From: Candidatus Marispirochaeta associata
GTDB lineage: Bacteria > Spirochaetota > Spirochaetia > JC444 > Marispirochaetaceae
Direction of reading: 5' to 3'
NCBI GenBank assembly: GCA_001749745.1
Contig: JWTM01000499.1
Location: forward strand, 1 to 64,000
Length of the DNA stretch: 64,000 bases
Part shown: piece by piece, positions 51,413 to 59,077 of the stretch
How the letters are laid out: every line of letters begins with the position of its first letter
Numbering within the stretch: the stretch's first letter is position 1
Program-made: the position numbers and the translations under genes
The notes under the pieces: model-generated
What the model saw: only the letters and a program-made list of their open reading frames with translations
Database searches by the model: none
Told to the model about the DNA's origin: nothing

Positions 51413-51440
51413 AATATATCCAATAATCGCAAAACTTCAA
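51413..51440 (-). promoter_or_regulatory. Promoter of the omptin-like gene, leaderless geometry
   Basis: Minus strand: TTGAAG (51435-51440), 16 bp, TATATT (51413-51418), 7 bases to ATG 51405. Confidence 0.55.
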
Positions 51441-51497
51441 ATGCAGAAATCAATAGCATCCACAAGAACGATATGATAGAGTAGGGATTGTTGCATT

Positions 51498-52541
51498 ATG
51501 AATACGAATATTATTACCAGCCGTCTGCGAAGCGAGCTTTCGATTCTTGCGGAGCGCATCACCAGCGATATTTATGACTCAATGCCGGAGCTCCGGCGCC
51601 GCTTCGGCGAGAAGGGCTACCGCACCTCCCTGCGGGACATGAGTTATCATCTGGAATACCTGATCGAGGCGCTCGAATTAGACGATGCAAGCCTTTTTAC
51701 GGACTACATCGCCTGGACGGCGGGGGTTTTCGAGCATCATGGACTCTCCAAAGAGCTTCTTAGGTATACCCTTACAAGGATGCAGTCTGTCCTCGACTCC
51801 CGGGAGGATGATGAAGAACGGGAGGCGATCCATAGGATCATCGAGCAGGCCCTCAGCGAGATGGAGGGGATGAAGCCGGCCGTAGAAAGTTACATCGATG
51901 ACGGCAAACCCCACGGCAGCCTGCTGAAGCAGTATACCGCCGCTCTCTTGCGGGGAGAGCGACAGCAGGCCTCCTCCCTGGTAGAGGAGGCTCTCGATAA
52001 GGGGACCTCGGTCAAGGAGCTCTATCTGCAGGTTTTCCAGCCCTCTCAGTATGAGATCGGCCGGCTCTGGATGACCAACGCCATCAGCGTCGCCGAGGAG
52101 CACTACTGCACCGCCGCAACCCAGCTGATTATGTCCCGGCTCTATCCGCGAATCTTCTCCTCCGCCCGGCGGGGCTTGAGGTTTGTCGCCTGCTGCGTGG
52201 GCGGCGAACTACATGAGATCGGCATGCGCATGGTTGCCGATTTCTTCGAGCTCGAGGGCTGGGATACCTATTACTTGGGGGCTAACACCCCCGTTTCGAC
52301 CCTGAACGACTACATCGAGAGCAAGAAACCCGATGTTCTTGGGCTTTCGATGACCCTGGCTAAACACCGCGGAATGCTAACTGAGATAGTGGAGGGGGTA
52401 CGCCGAGGTTTTCCAGAGCTCAAGATAATCGCCGGCGGCTATGCCTTTCTTCAGGATTCAACTCTGGCCGAGAAGATGGGGCTGGACGGATTCGCCCCCG
52501 ACGCGGAGGAGGCGGTTACCCTGGCGGAATCCCTGGTATGA
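51498..52541 (+). CDS. CarH-like cobalamin-binding sensor protein without DNA-binding domain
   Basis: A 347-residue soluble protein. The N-terminal 130 residues are an all-helical domain that I do not recognise. A B12-binding cap (about 140-220) holds W191-x9-E201-H202, the W-x9-EH motif of CarH/LitR photoreceptors. The Rossmann-type domain (about 226-347) has E237-x-H239-x-x-G242, then 41 residues, S284-M-T, 26 residues, GG (313-314): a full base-off/His-on motif. The MerR domain of CarH is absent. It overlaps a histidine kinase gene by ATGA. It is probably a light or adenosylcobalamin input module for that kinase; simple B12 sensing is the alternative. Confidence 0.85.
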   Translation: MNTNIITSRLRSELSILAERITSDIYDSMPELRRRFGEKGYRTSLRDMSYHLEYLIEALELDDASLFTDYIAWTAGVFEHHGLSKELLRYTLTRMQSVLDSREDDEEREAIHRIIEQALSEMEGMKPAVESYIDDGKPHGSLLKQYTAALLRGERQQASSLVEEALDKGTSVKELYLQVFQPSQYEIGRLWMTNAISVAEEHYCTAATQLIMSRLYPRIFSSARRGLRFVACCVGGELHEIGMRMVADFFELEGWDTYYLGANTPVSTLNDYIESKKPDVLGLSMTLAKHRGMLTEIVEGVRRGFPELKIIAGGYAFLQDSTLAEKMGLDGFAPDAEEAVTLAESLV

Positions 52542-53761
52542 GCGATCCCCGTTCTCTCGGTCTAAAAAATCGGGGACTGACCCTCTACTGCGACGCCATG
52601 GGCCGGATCGAGAAGATTCTCGACGATGAGATGGGACTCCTGGGAGAAGAGGCGGTCGGTCGCTCGCTGATTCAACTGGTCGATCGGGGCAGTCGAGAGA
52701 AGGCCATGCATTTCCTGGCCTCCGTGCGGAGCGGAAAATCCTCGTACGATTGGGATCTTCATATCCAATCATCCCAAGGTGAGCTGGTTACCCTCTTCTT
52801 TACCGGTATCGTCTACGAGGCGGGACTGCTCTTCGTCGGTATCCGCAGCAAGGACCATCTCTTGGGGCTCTATCAGGATCTCTTGAGAATCAGCAATGAG
52901 CAGGTGAACCGGCTGAGGGGACTTCTGAAGGAGAAGCAGCAGATCGACCTCCCCGAGGTCGATGACCAGGACCGCTACGACCGCTTTAGCCGCCTCAACA
53001 ATGAGCTCACCAATCTGCAGCGGGAGATGAGCAAGAAGAACCGGGAGCTGGAGGATCTCAACCGCCAGAAGGACCGCTTTCTCGGCATGGCCGCCCACGA
53101 CGTACGGGGAGCCTTGACGGTCATAGACGTCTACAGTCAGTTCGTGATGAGAGAATTAGGGGAGCAGGCCAGCGAAACGGTGCAGGATTATGTCGAGAAG
53201 ATGCACCAGTCGATCCTCTTTGTGGCTCAATTGGTGGATGATTTCCTCGATCTCTCGGTTATCTCCAGCGGCAATCTGGTGCTCAACCTCTGGCCCGCCG
53301 ATCTGGCGGAGCTGACCGAGCGCATTGTCTCGATCCACCGGGTGCTTGCCGAACGGAAGGGTATCGAACTCTCCCTAAAGCCGGGGGAGGGATCCTTTAC
53401 GCAGATGGTGGATGCCAATAAGCTCGAGCAGGTTTTGAGCAATCTGATAAATAACGCCCTGAAATTCTCACCTCCGGATACCCGAGTAAGCGTGGGTATC
53501 GATGAATTCGGCGAGGGCTGCCGGATATGGGTCGAGGACCAGGGGCCGGGGATACCGAAAGATGAGCTTGAGCGCCTGTTTCTTCCCTTCGAACGTACCT
53601 CGGTCAAGAGCAGCGCCGGAGAGAAGAGCTCAGGGCTGGGGCTTGCGATCGCGATGAAGATCGTCCAGGGGCACGGCGGGCGAATAGACGCCGAAAGTAC
53701 CCCAGGCGAGGGAAGTCGTTTCTCGGTCTACCTGCCGAACCGGGATCAGTCGTCGAAATAG
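52538..53761 (+). CDS. Soluble PAS histidine kinase, partner of the B12 sensor
   Basis: A 407-residue protein: a PAS-like domain (about 12-115), a long coiled coil (about 120-185, QQIDLPEV to ELEDLNRQKDR), HisKA with the phospho-His in MAAHDVRGALTVI (about 188), and HATPase (LSNLINNALKF, DQGPGIP, SSGLGLAIAMKIV). No membrane segment and no REC. The start overlaps the B12-protein stop as ATGA, strong evidence for coupled synthesis. Candidate outputs in the window are the PhoB-like regulator at 54774 or the REC-GGDEF protein; neither is proven. Confidence 0.92.
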   Translation: MSDPRSLGLKNRGLTLYCDAMGRIEKILDDEMGLLGEEAVGRSLIQLVDRGSREKAMHFLASVRSGKSSYDWDLHIQSSQGELVTLFFTGIVYEAGLLFVGIRSKDHLLGLYQDLLRISNEQVNRLRGLLKEKQQIDLPEVDDQDRYDRFSRLNNELTNLQREMSKKNRELEDLNRQKDRFLGMAAHDVRGALTVIDVYSQFVMRELGEQASETVQDYVEKMHQSILFVAQLVDDFLDLSVISSGNLVLNLWPADLAELTERIVSIHRVLAERKGIELSLKPGEGSFTQMVDANKLEQVLSNLINNALKFSPPDTRVSVGIDEFGEGCRIWVEDQGPGIPKDELERLFLPFERTSVKSSAGEKSSGLGLAIAMKIVQGHGGRIDAESTPGEGSRFSVYLPNRDQSSK

Positions 53762-54135
53762 AGTTCGTTTATCTCGTCCCAGGCCTCGGGCTCATCATCC
53801 CTGAGCCGTGAAATGAGCTCGAATTGTTCGCAAAGGTAGGCAATGCGGATACGTTTTGCCAGTGCGGTCCACCCATCCGGATCCCGGGGATCAAAGGGGG
53901 GTTCGAACATCCAGCCGGCGCGAAGCTCCTCGGTACTCATCCCTTCGATCATTTCCAGGATCTGGATCAGCTCACCCTTGCGGATCCGTTTGAGGGCTAT
54001 ATCCAGGCTTCCGGTATTAAAGGAAACCTCGAGCATATCCATCTGATCGGCGGCGACGTCGATACTCTTCTGGTCGTGATCCGGCAGTCGCTCTATCCGC
54101 TTTTTATAGTCTTGAGCCTGTGCGCTAACAGCCAT
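53746..54135 (-). CDS. Hypothetical acidic protein
   Basis: A 129-residue soluble, acidic and mostly helical protein that I do not recognise. It contains the stretch WMFEPPFDPRDPDGWTAL between two helical parts and ends WDEINELYFDD. GGAGGGAG lies 4 bases before ATG, so translation is well supported. It converges on the kinase gene with a 16-bp overlap. Confidence 0.65.
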   Translation of the reverse strand: MAVSAQAQDYKKRIERLPDHDQKSIDVAADQMDMLEVSFNTGSLDIALKRIRKGELIQILEMIEGMSTEELRAGWMFEPPFDPRDPDGWTALAKRIRIAYLCEQFELISRLRDDEPEAWDEINELYFDD

Positions 54136-54297
54136 CGTCTCCCTCCTCGATTCTCTCTATAGTGTACTGGTAGGAACCCGTCCTAGGCAAATTGCTCTCT
54201 GATTCGCTTGAAGGGGTAAAAATGTAATATTTTGCTCATTTTTAATGATTTATTGCAGATCATATAAGAAATTTACCGAATTTTAATAAAAATAGTT
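54136..54297. other. AT-rich intergenic stretch before the DksA-like gene
   Basis: No gene is seen. It is strongly AT-rich compared with its surroundings (TTTAATAAAAATAG, ATGATTTATTGC), as expected for a promoter upstream element or a nucleoid-protein site. Confidence 0.4.
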
Positions 54298-54326
54298 TTG
54301 ATTCTCCCCGTATGGGGCTATATTAT
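54298..54326 (+). promoter_or_regulatory. Promoter of the DksA-like gene with a spacer palindrome
   Basis: TTGATT (54298-54303), 17 bp, TATTAT (54321-54326). The spacer holds CCCC-GTAT-GGGG (54306-54317), a perfect inverted repeat placed where a repressor would block RNA polymerase. Confidence 0.65.
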
Positions 54327-54353
54327 TCCCCAAAATAGTGTGGAGGAGTGTCT

Positions 54354-54719
54354 ATGGACCAAGCCTTTCTGAATGAGATGCAGGAGCGACTGGTTGAACT
54401 AAAGCAGGGTCTATTGGAGCGGCTGATTCATGAGGACGACGAACTGGCGGAACTCTCGGGGAAGAGTGATCCGATGGATTCCGTTGATCTGGCCAGTTCC
54501 GATATAGAGCGCCGTACCCTCGAGAGTCTTGGTCAGAAGGAGCTCCGCCGGCTGCAGCAGATCGACTCCGCATTGGGACGCATCGGTGCGGGCAAATATG
54601 GTTATTGCCTGAAGAGCGGCAAGCCTATTCCCCGGGAACGGCTGCGGGCGATTCCCTACGCCCTCTACACTGTCGAGGCCCAGGCGGAACTCGACCGGCG
54701 AAGGCGTCTTCACGCCTAG
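54354..54719 (+). CDS. DksA/TraR-family protein with a degenerate zinc site
   Basis: A 121-residue RNA-polymerase secondary-channel binder. The coiled-coil tip motif D42-x-x-D45-x-A47 needed for activity is intact. The C-terminal zinc-finger fold is conserved (GKYGYCLKSGKPIPRERLRA), but only C85 of the four cysteines remains; the others are S88, T106 and A109. This resembles zinc-independent DksA2-type proteins. ATG 54354 follows GGAGGAG by 7 bases; a GTG at 54348 is too close. Likely role: stringent-type control under zinc or oxidative stress. Confidence 0.88.
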   Translation: MDQAFLNEMQERLVELKQGLLERLIHEDDELAELSGKSDPMDSVDLASSDIERRTLESLGQKELRRLQQIDSALGRIGAGKYGYCLKSGKPIPRERLRAIPYALYTVEAQAELDRRRRLHA

Positions 54720-54773
54720 ACCTTACGCGTCGCTTCGCTTTATGGTATTATCGTGCCATTAATTGGAGTGCGT

Positions 54774-55481
54774 ATGGCAAAGGGAACGGTACTGGTAGTC
54801 GAGGATGAGCTGGCAATCTTCGAGCTTATCCGCTTCAATCTTGAGAAAGAGGGCTACCAGGTATACGGTGTAACCCGGGGCGACGAGGCTCTTGACGAGA
54901 CCTCCCGTATTCATCCCGATCTTATGATTCTCGATATCATGCTGCCCGGCATGGACGGGATCGATATATGCAAGCGCCTGAGGATGAAAGAGGAGACCCG
55001 GGAGCTGCCGATCCTGATGGTTACCGCCAAGAACGACGATTCGGACATCATCCTGGGCCTGGAGCTGGGTGCGGATGACTACATTACCAAGCCATTCAGT
55101 CCCAAGGTGCTTGTGGCCCGGGTACGGGCGCTCTTGCGGCGCAAACGGTCCGCGGAGAACGGGAACCGTCCTCCAAGACGAATATCAATCCATAATATCA
55201 ATATCGATCCTCAGCGCCACCTGGTCGAACAAAACGGGGAGAGTCTCAATCTTAGTCTAACGGAGTATCAGATCCTTGAATTCCTGGCCCGTAATCCCGG
55301 CTGGGTGTTCTCCCGCAGTCAGATAATCACCAACATCAAAGGCGACGATTACCCGGTTACCGAACGTTCGATCGATGTGCAGATTCTGAATATTCGCAAG
55401 AAGTTAAAAGAGGCCGGGGCCTGCATCGAAACAGTCCGGGGAATCGGTTATCGCATGAAGGAGGAGGAAGCAGTCCGTTAA
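54774..55481 (+). CDS. Response regulator, OmpR/PhoB family
   Basis: About 235 residues. REC domain (about 3-118) with D54 in LMILDIMLPGMDG and Lys in YITKPFSP; C-terminal winged helix (about 135-230) with LSLTEYQILEFLARNPGWVFSR-type start and VQILNIRKKLKEAG plus VRGIGYRM end. GGAG lies 6 bases before ATG 54774. It has no adjacent kinase on its strand, so it is an orphan and a candidate partner of the B12-linked kinase. Its stop overlaps that of the convergent hcpR-like gene. Confidence 0.93.
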   Translation: MAKGTVLVVEDELAIFELIRFNLEKEGYQVYGVTRGDEALDETSRIHPDLMILDIMLPGMDGIDICKRLRMKEETRELPILMVTAKNDDSDIILGLELGADDYITKPFSPKVLVARVRALLRRKRSAENGNRPPRRISIHNINIDPQRHLVEQNGESLNLSLTEYQILEFLARNPGWVFSRSQIITNIKGDDYPVTERSIDVQILNIRKKLKEAGACIETVRGIGYRMKEEEAVR

Positions 55482-56167
55482 TCGTGGACGAGTTCCTCCA
55501 GGGCCTTCCGATCCATTATCTGGTAATCCCGTCCCTCCCGGGAGAGAATCTCCTCGTCCACCAGTTGGGAGAGACAGCGAGATAAGGCCGGCCGGGTGAC
55601 CCCGAAAAGATCGGCGATCGTCTCTAGGCTGTAGGGAAGCTGTAACGGACCCTGCTGGCGGGCGGCAAGCTCCAGGAAATAGGCGGCAATCTTTTCTCTA
55701 ATCGTATTAAAACGGAAGAAGCGGATCTTGTCCGCCAGGAACTTGATCTTGTCGCCTCCGTCCCTCAGATAGTTCTTCAAGAAGCGTTCATCCCGGCGGC
55801 AGATCTCCAGTACCCCCTGTCTGGATATCAGCAGGGCTTCCCCGTCCCGTTCCGCCCTGAGCTGAACCGGCAGCAGGGCCTCGCCTGCAAAAAGGATGCC
55901 CGACGCGACCGGAGTCGGGCCGTTGAGGTTCTCCACCTTGAGGCTGACCCCGTTTTCATCGACTATTTCCGCCGCCAGGCTGCCCCGGGTCAGTAGGATC
56001 AACCGCTCGTAGGGATCCCCCCGCCAGGCCAGTACCGTTTCGGCCTTGAACTCCATAAAGCTACATTCCACGCCGCGGCAAAGCTCTTTGATCTCTTTTA
56101 CGCCGATACCGGTAAAGAGCGGGGCGGCCGCCAGGTCCTGGTAGGTATGTTCGGGAATTGTTGCCAT
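55478..56167 (-). CDS. hcpR: Crp/Fnr-family regulator, probable HcpR
   Basis: About 229 residues. An N-terminal cyclic-nucleotide-like beta barrel (about 15-130) with few cysteines, a long dimer helix (about 132-160), and a C-terminal helix-turn-helix (SLETIADLFGVTRPALSRCL). It is divergent from hcp, and a palindrome of the kind predicted for HcpR lies between them, 6 bases from its start codon, suggesting repression of its own gene. HcpR proteins respond to nitric oxide or nitrite stress. ATG 56167 is chosen; 56179 lies within the operator. Confidence 0.82.
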   Translation of the reverse strand: MATIPEHTYQDLAAAPLFTGIGVKEIKELCRGVECSFMEFKAETVLAWRGDPYERLILLTRGSLAAEIVDENGVSLKVENLNGPTPVASGILFAGEALLPVQLRAERDGEALLISRQGVLEICRRDERFLKNYLRDGGDKIKFLADKIRFFRFNTIREKIAAYFLELAARQQGPLQLPYSLETIADLFGVTRPALSRCLSQLVDEEILSREGRDYQIMDRKALEELVHD

Positions 56168-56172
56168 GATTG

Positions 56173-56186
56173 GTAACATATATTAC
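56173..56186. promoter_or_regulatory. HcpR operator
   Basis: GTAAC-ATAT-ATTAC, one base from the palindrome GTAAC-N4-GTTAC. Its centre (56179.5) is 41.5 bases before the start expected from the -10 box of hcp, the classical place for class II activation. Confidence 0.72.
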
Positions 56187-56208
56187 AGAATCTCAACGAC
56201 TTCAAGGC

Positions 56209-56214
56209 TATGCT
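56209..56214 (+). promoter_or_regulatory. -10 box of the hcp promoter
   Basis: TATGCT with no recognisable -35 box, as usual for a Crp/Fnr-activated promoter. Transcription would begin near 56221, directly before AAGGAG. Confidence 0.55.
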
Positions 56215-56233
56215 TAAAAGCAAGGAGTTATGA

Positions 56234-57853
56234 ATGAGTATGTTCTGTTTTCAGTGTCAGGAAGCCGCCAAGAATACCGGCTGCACCATGCGCGGAGTGT
56301 GCGGCAAGCAGCCGGAGACCGCCGGCATCCAGGATCTCTTGATTTATTCTTTGAAGGGGCTCAGTAAAGCGGCCCTTGCCGCGGGCGACGGGGCGATCCG
56401 CGAAGCCGGGCGTGTGGTGAATGAATCCCTGTTCGCCACGATTACCAATGCCAATTTCGACGACGAGGCCTTGAAGGGCTTCATCCGCCGGGTTCTGCCG
56501 CTCAGGGATCAGTTGCTAGCTCAGTCCGGCAGCAGCGATAAGACCGATGCCCTGATTTGGAGCCTTCCCGAAGGGGAGTGGGCCGCCAAGGCCGCCGAGG
56601 TCGGGGTGCTGGCCGAGCAGAATGAGGACCTTCGTTCCCTGAAGGAGCTCGCCGTCTACGGCTGTAAGGGTATCGCCGCCTACGCTACCCACGCCGCTCA
56701 TCTGGGCTACGAGGACGACAGTATCTACCGAACCCAGCTCGAAGCCCTGGCCGCCACCCTGGAGGAGAAGAGCGCCGACGAACTGGTGGCCCTGGTGATG
56801 AAGACCGGCGAGAATGCGGTCAATACCATGGCCCTCCTGGATAAGGCCAATACCGAGACCTACGGTTCCCCGGAGATCTCCACCGTCAATATCGGCGTCG
56901 GCAAGAATCCGGGGATCCTGATCTCAGGGCACGATTTGAAGGATATGGAAGCCCTCCTGCAGCAGACCGAAGGGACCGGAGTCGACGTCTACACCCACTC
57001 CGAGATGCTCCCGGCCAACTATTATCCGACTTTCAAGAAGTACTCCCACTTCGTCGGCAACTACGGGAATGCCTGGTGGAAGCAGGATAAGGAGTTCGCC
57101 TCCTTCAACGGTCCTATTTTGATGACCACCAACTGCATAACCCCGGTAAAGGATGCCTACAAGGAGCGGATCTTTACCACCGGCGTGGCCGGTTACCCCG
57201 GGGTCAAGCATATCTCGGAAAATGCCCAGGGCGAGAAGGATTTTACCGAGATTATCGAGCTGGCCAAGCAGTGCGAGGCTCCGGTCGAGATCGAGACCGG
57301 TACCATAACCGGCGGCTTCGCCCATCAGCAGGTGCTCTCCCTGGCCGACAAAATCGTCGACGCGGTCAAAGGCGGGGCGATCAAACGCTTCGTGGTTATG
57401 GCCGGCTGCGACGGCCGTCAGCCCGGAAGGAATTACTTTACCGAGGTGGCCGAGGCCCTGCCTCAGGACGCGGTAATCCTGACCGCCGGCTGCGCCAAGT
57501 ATCGCTACAACAAGCTCGATCTGGGGGATATCGGCGGGATTCCCCGGGTGCTCGACGCCGGGCAATGTAACGATTCCTACAGCCTGGCGGTAATCGCTCT
57601 GAAACTGAAAGAGGTATTCGGGCTGGAGGACATCAACGAGCTGCCGATCTCCTTCGATATCGCCTGGTACGAGCAGAAGGCCGTGGCGGTGCTATTGGCG
57701 CTTCTCTTCCTGGGGGTGAAGGGCATTCGTCTCGGGCCGACCCTGCCGGCCTTCCTCTCCCCAGGAGTGGCCAAGGTCTTGGTGGAGAACTTCAATATTA
57801 AAGGCATCGGCGAGGTTCAGGCCGACGTAGATGCGATGATGATCGGGGCTTAA
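56234..57853 (+). CDS. hcp: Hybrid cluster protein (hydroxylamine / NO reductase)
   Basis: A 539-residue iron-sulfur protein. The N-terminal cluster ligands are C5-x2-C8-x8-C17-x5-C23. The hybrid-cluster ligands appear in AGCDGRQPGRNYFTE, TAGCAKYRYNKL and AGQCNDSYSLA, and in the CITPV block. Hcp removes nitric oxide or hydroxylamine in anaerobes. No hcr reductase gene is adjacent. ATG 56234 follows AAGGAG by 6 bases. It is probably controlled by the divergent hcpR. Confidence 0.96.
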   Translation: MSMFCFQCQEAAKNTGCTMRGVCGKQPETAGIQDLLIYSLKGLSKAALAAGDGAIREAGRVVNESLFATITNANFDDEALKGFIRRVLPLRDQLLAQSGSSDKTDALIWSLPEGEWAAKAAEVGVLAEQNEDLRSLKELAVYGCKGIAAYATHAAHLGYEDDSIYRTQLEALAATLEEKSADELVALVMKTGENAVNTMALLDKANTETYGSPEISTVNIGVGKNPGILISGHDLKDMEALLQQTEGTGVDVYTHSEMLPANYYPTFKKYSHFVGNYGNAWWKQDKEFASFNGPILMTTNCITPVKDAYKERIFTTGVAGYPGVKHISENAQGEKDFTEIIELAKQCEAPVEIETGTITGGFAHQQVLSLADKIVDAVKGGAIKRFVVMAGCDGRQPGRNYFTEVAEALPQDAVILTAGCAKYRYNKLDLGDIGGIPRVLDAGQCNDSYSLAVIALKLKEVFGLEDINELPISFDIAWYEQKAVAVLLALLFLGVKGIRLGPTLPAFLSPGVAKVLVENFNIKGIGEVQADVDAMMIGA

Positions 57854-57877
57854 CCCTTCGTTCTCTATATTTTTACT

Positions 57878-57909
57878 GCCCCTTTCGCCAAGCGGGAGGG
57901 GCTCTTCTT
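57878..57909 (+). terminator. Terminator of hcp
   Basis: GCCCCTTTCGC and GCGGGAGGGGC form an 11-bp stem with two G-T pairs and loop CAA, followed by TCTTCTT. Confidence 0.85.
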
Positions 57910-57936
57910 GCTAATTTCACCTAGCTGGGTTAGAAA
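57908..57936 (+). promoter_or_regulatory. Promoter of the GNAT gene, leaderless geometry
   Basis: TTGCTA (57908-57913), 17 bp, TAGAAA (57931-57936), 5 bases to ATG 57942. It starts in the tail of the hcp terminator. Confidence 0.5.
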
Positions 57937-57941
57937 TAGCT

Positions 57942-58481
57942 ATGGCCCGTATACATAAACTCAATGGGAAGCGTCTCTTTCTCTCTCCACCCGATCCTGA
58001 CGATGCCCACCTTTTTGCCGCCTGGCTCAACGACCAGGATGTTGTTCGTACCCTGCCCATGGCAAGCAGATTAGTAACCGAAGAGGGTGAGCGGGAATAT
58101 TTAAAAGAGTGTAAGCTCCACAGCTACGGCATTGTCCTTAATGCCGATGAGAAGCTCATTGGAAATTGCGGCTTTATTATGAATGATCCGCTCCATGGTA
58201 CGGCGGAAATCGGGGTTTTTATCGGCCATAAGGATGCCTGGGGCTGCGGCTACGGCCGCGAAGCCATGAGCCTGCTCATCGAGTATGGATACCGGGCGCT
58301 GAACCTGCGGAACATCATGCTCAGATGTCTCGATTACAACCGGCGGGGAATCAATTCCTATCGAAGTTTAGGCTTCCGAGAGATCGGCCGCCGCAGAGAA
58401 GCTCATCTCTACGACGGCGCATGGCATGATGTGGTCTATATGGATCTTCTGCCGGATGAGTTCATTCCCTTTGGGGACTAG
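57942..58481 (+). CDS. GNAT-family acetyltransferase, RimJ/RimL type
   Basis: The 179-residue N-acetyltransferase has the usual order: LNGKRLFLSPPDPDDAHLFAAW start, strand IGNCGFIMNDPLHGTAEIGVFIG, the acetyl-CoA pyrophosphate loop KDAWGCGYGREAM, and NLRNIMLRCLDYNRRGINSYRSLGFREIGRRREA end block. It could acetylate a ribosomal protein, an amino acid or an antibiotic-like amine. No ribosome site is seen before ATG. Confidence 0.9.
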   Translation: MARIHKLNGKRLFLSPPDPDDAHLFAAWLNDQDVVRTLPMASRLVTEEGEREYLKECKLHSYGIVLNADEKLIGNCGFIMNDPLHGTAEIGVFIGHKDAWGCGYGREAMSLLIEYGYRALNLRNIMLRCLDYNRRGINSYRSLGFREIGRRREAHLYDGAWHDVVYMDLLPDEFIPFGD

Positions 58482-58485
58482 ATCG

Positions 58486-58905
58486 CTAATCTATATACTC
58501 GATCCGATACTCGACCTTCGCTACCGGCTTTAGCATAGCCGAGACGCCGCAGTACCGGTCCTGCGATAGGTTGACCGCCTTCTCCACCTTGCTCTCGTCG
58601 AGACCGTCGCCTTTCTTGAACTGGTAGACTAAGGTGATCTCGGTGTAGGTCTTGGGGTGTTCATCGGCAAGCTCCCCTTCGACATCGATGTTGAAGAAGC
58701 TGACCGGCTGCTTCATCTTCTTGAGTAGAGAGATAACATCCATCCCGCTACAGCCTGCCAAGGCCGTCAGCATAAGCGGTTTGGGCCGCGGGCCGCTGTC
58801 CTTTCCGCCGAACTGAGCGTCCGCATCGAGCGCTATGGTATGTCCGTTTACGGTGCTCTCGAACGCCATTCCCTCTTTCCATGTGCAATTAATCGTGTGT
58901 GCCAT
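58486..58905 (-). CDS. OsmC-family peroxide-reducing protein
   Basis: About 139 residues. Both redox cysteines are in place: LTALAGCSGMDVISLLKKM (helix start) and DRYCGVSAML. The short YhfA-like branch fits best. It reduces organic hydroperoxides in OsmC/Ohr relatives; the exact branch is uncertain. ATG 58905 follows GAGAAGG. It converges on the GNAT gene with only 4 bp between. Confidence 0.9.
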   Translation of the reverse strand: MAHTINCTWKEGMAFESTVNGHTIALDADAQFGGKDSGPRPKPLMLTALAGCSGMDVISLLKKMKQPVSFFNIDVEGELADEHPKTYTEITLVYQFKKGDGLDESKVEKAVNLSQDRYCGVSAMLKPVAKVEYRIEYID

Positions 58906-59000
58906 GTAACCTTCTCCCGTCAATAGTTATTTATAAGGTAGACACAAGGTGCCGGATAGGCAAGAGTGTCGGCGTATTCCGATGCTCATGGAAAAATAAC

Positions 59001-59029
59001 TTGACGGCGCTCCGGAGCTGCCCTACCAT
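59001..59029 (+). promoter_or_regulatory. Promoter of the secreted-protein gene
   Basis: TTGACG (59001-59006), 17 bp, TACCAT (59024-59029), 48 bp before ATG; AGGAAGGTG is the ribosome site. Confidence 0.65.
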
Positions 59030-59077
59030 GGACAGGTCCGGTACAGATTTATACTCATAATAGGAAGGTGAAGCACT

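Noticed and set aside
51465..51497. Cobalamin riboswitch before the B12-binding gene
   Set aside because: The divergent intergenic region is only 92 bp and holds promoters; there is no B12-box or long structured leader.
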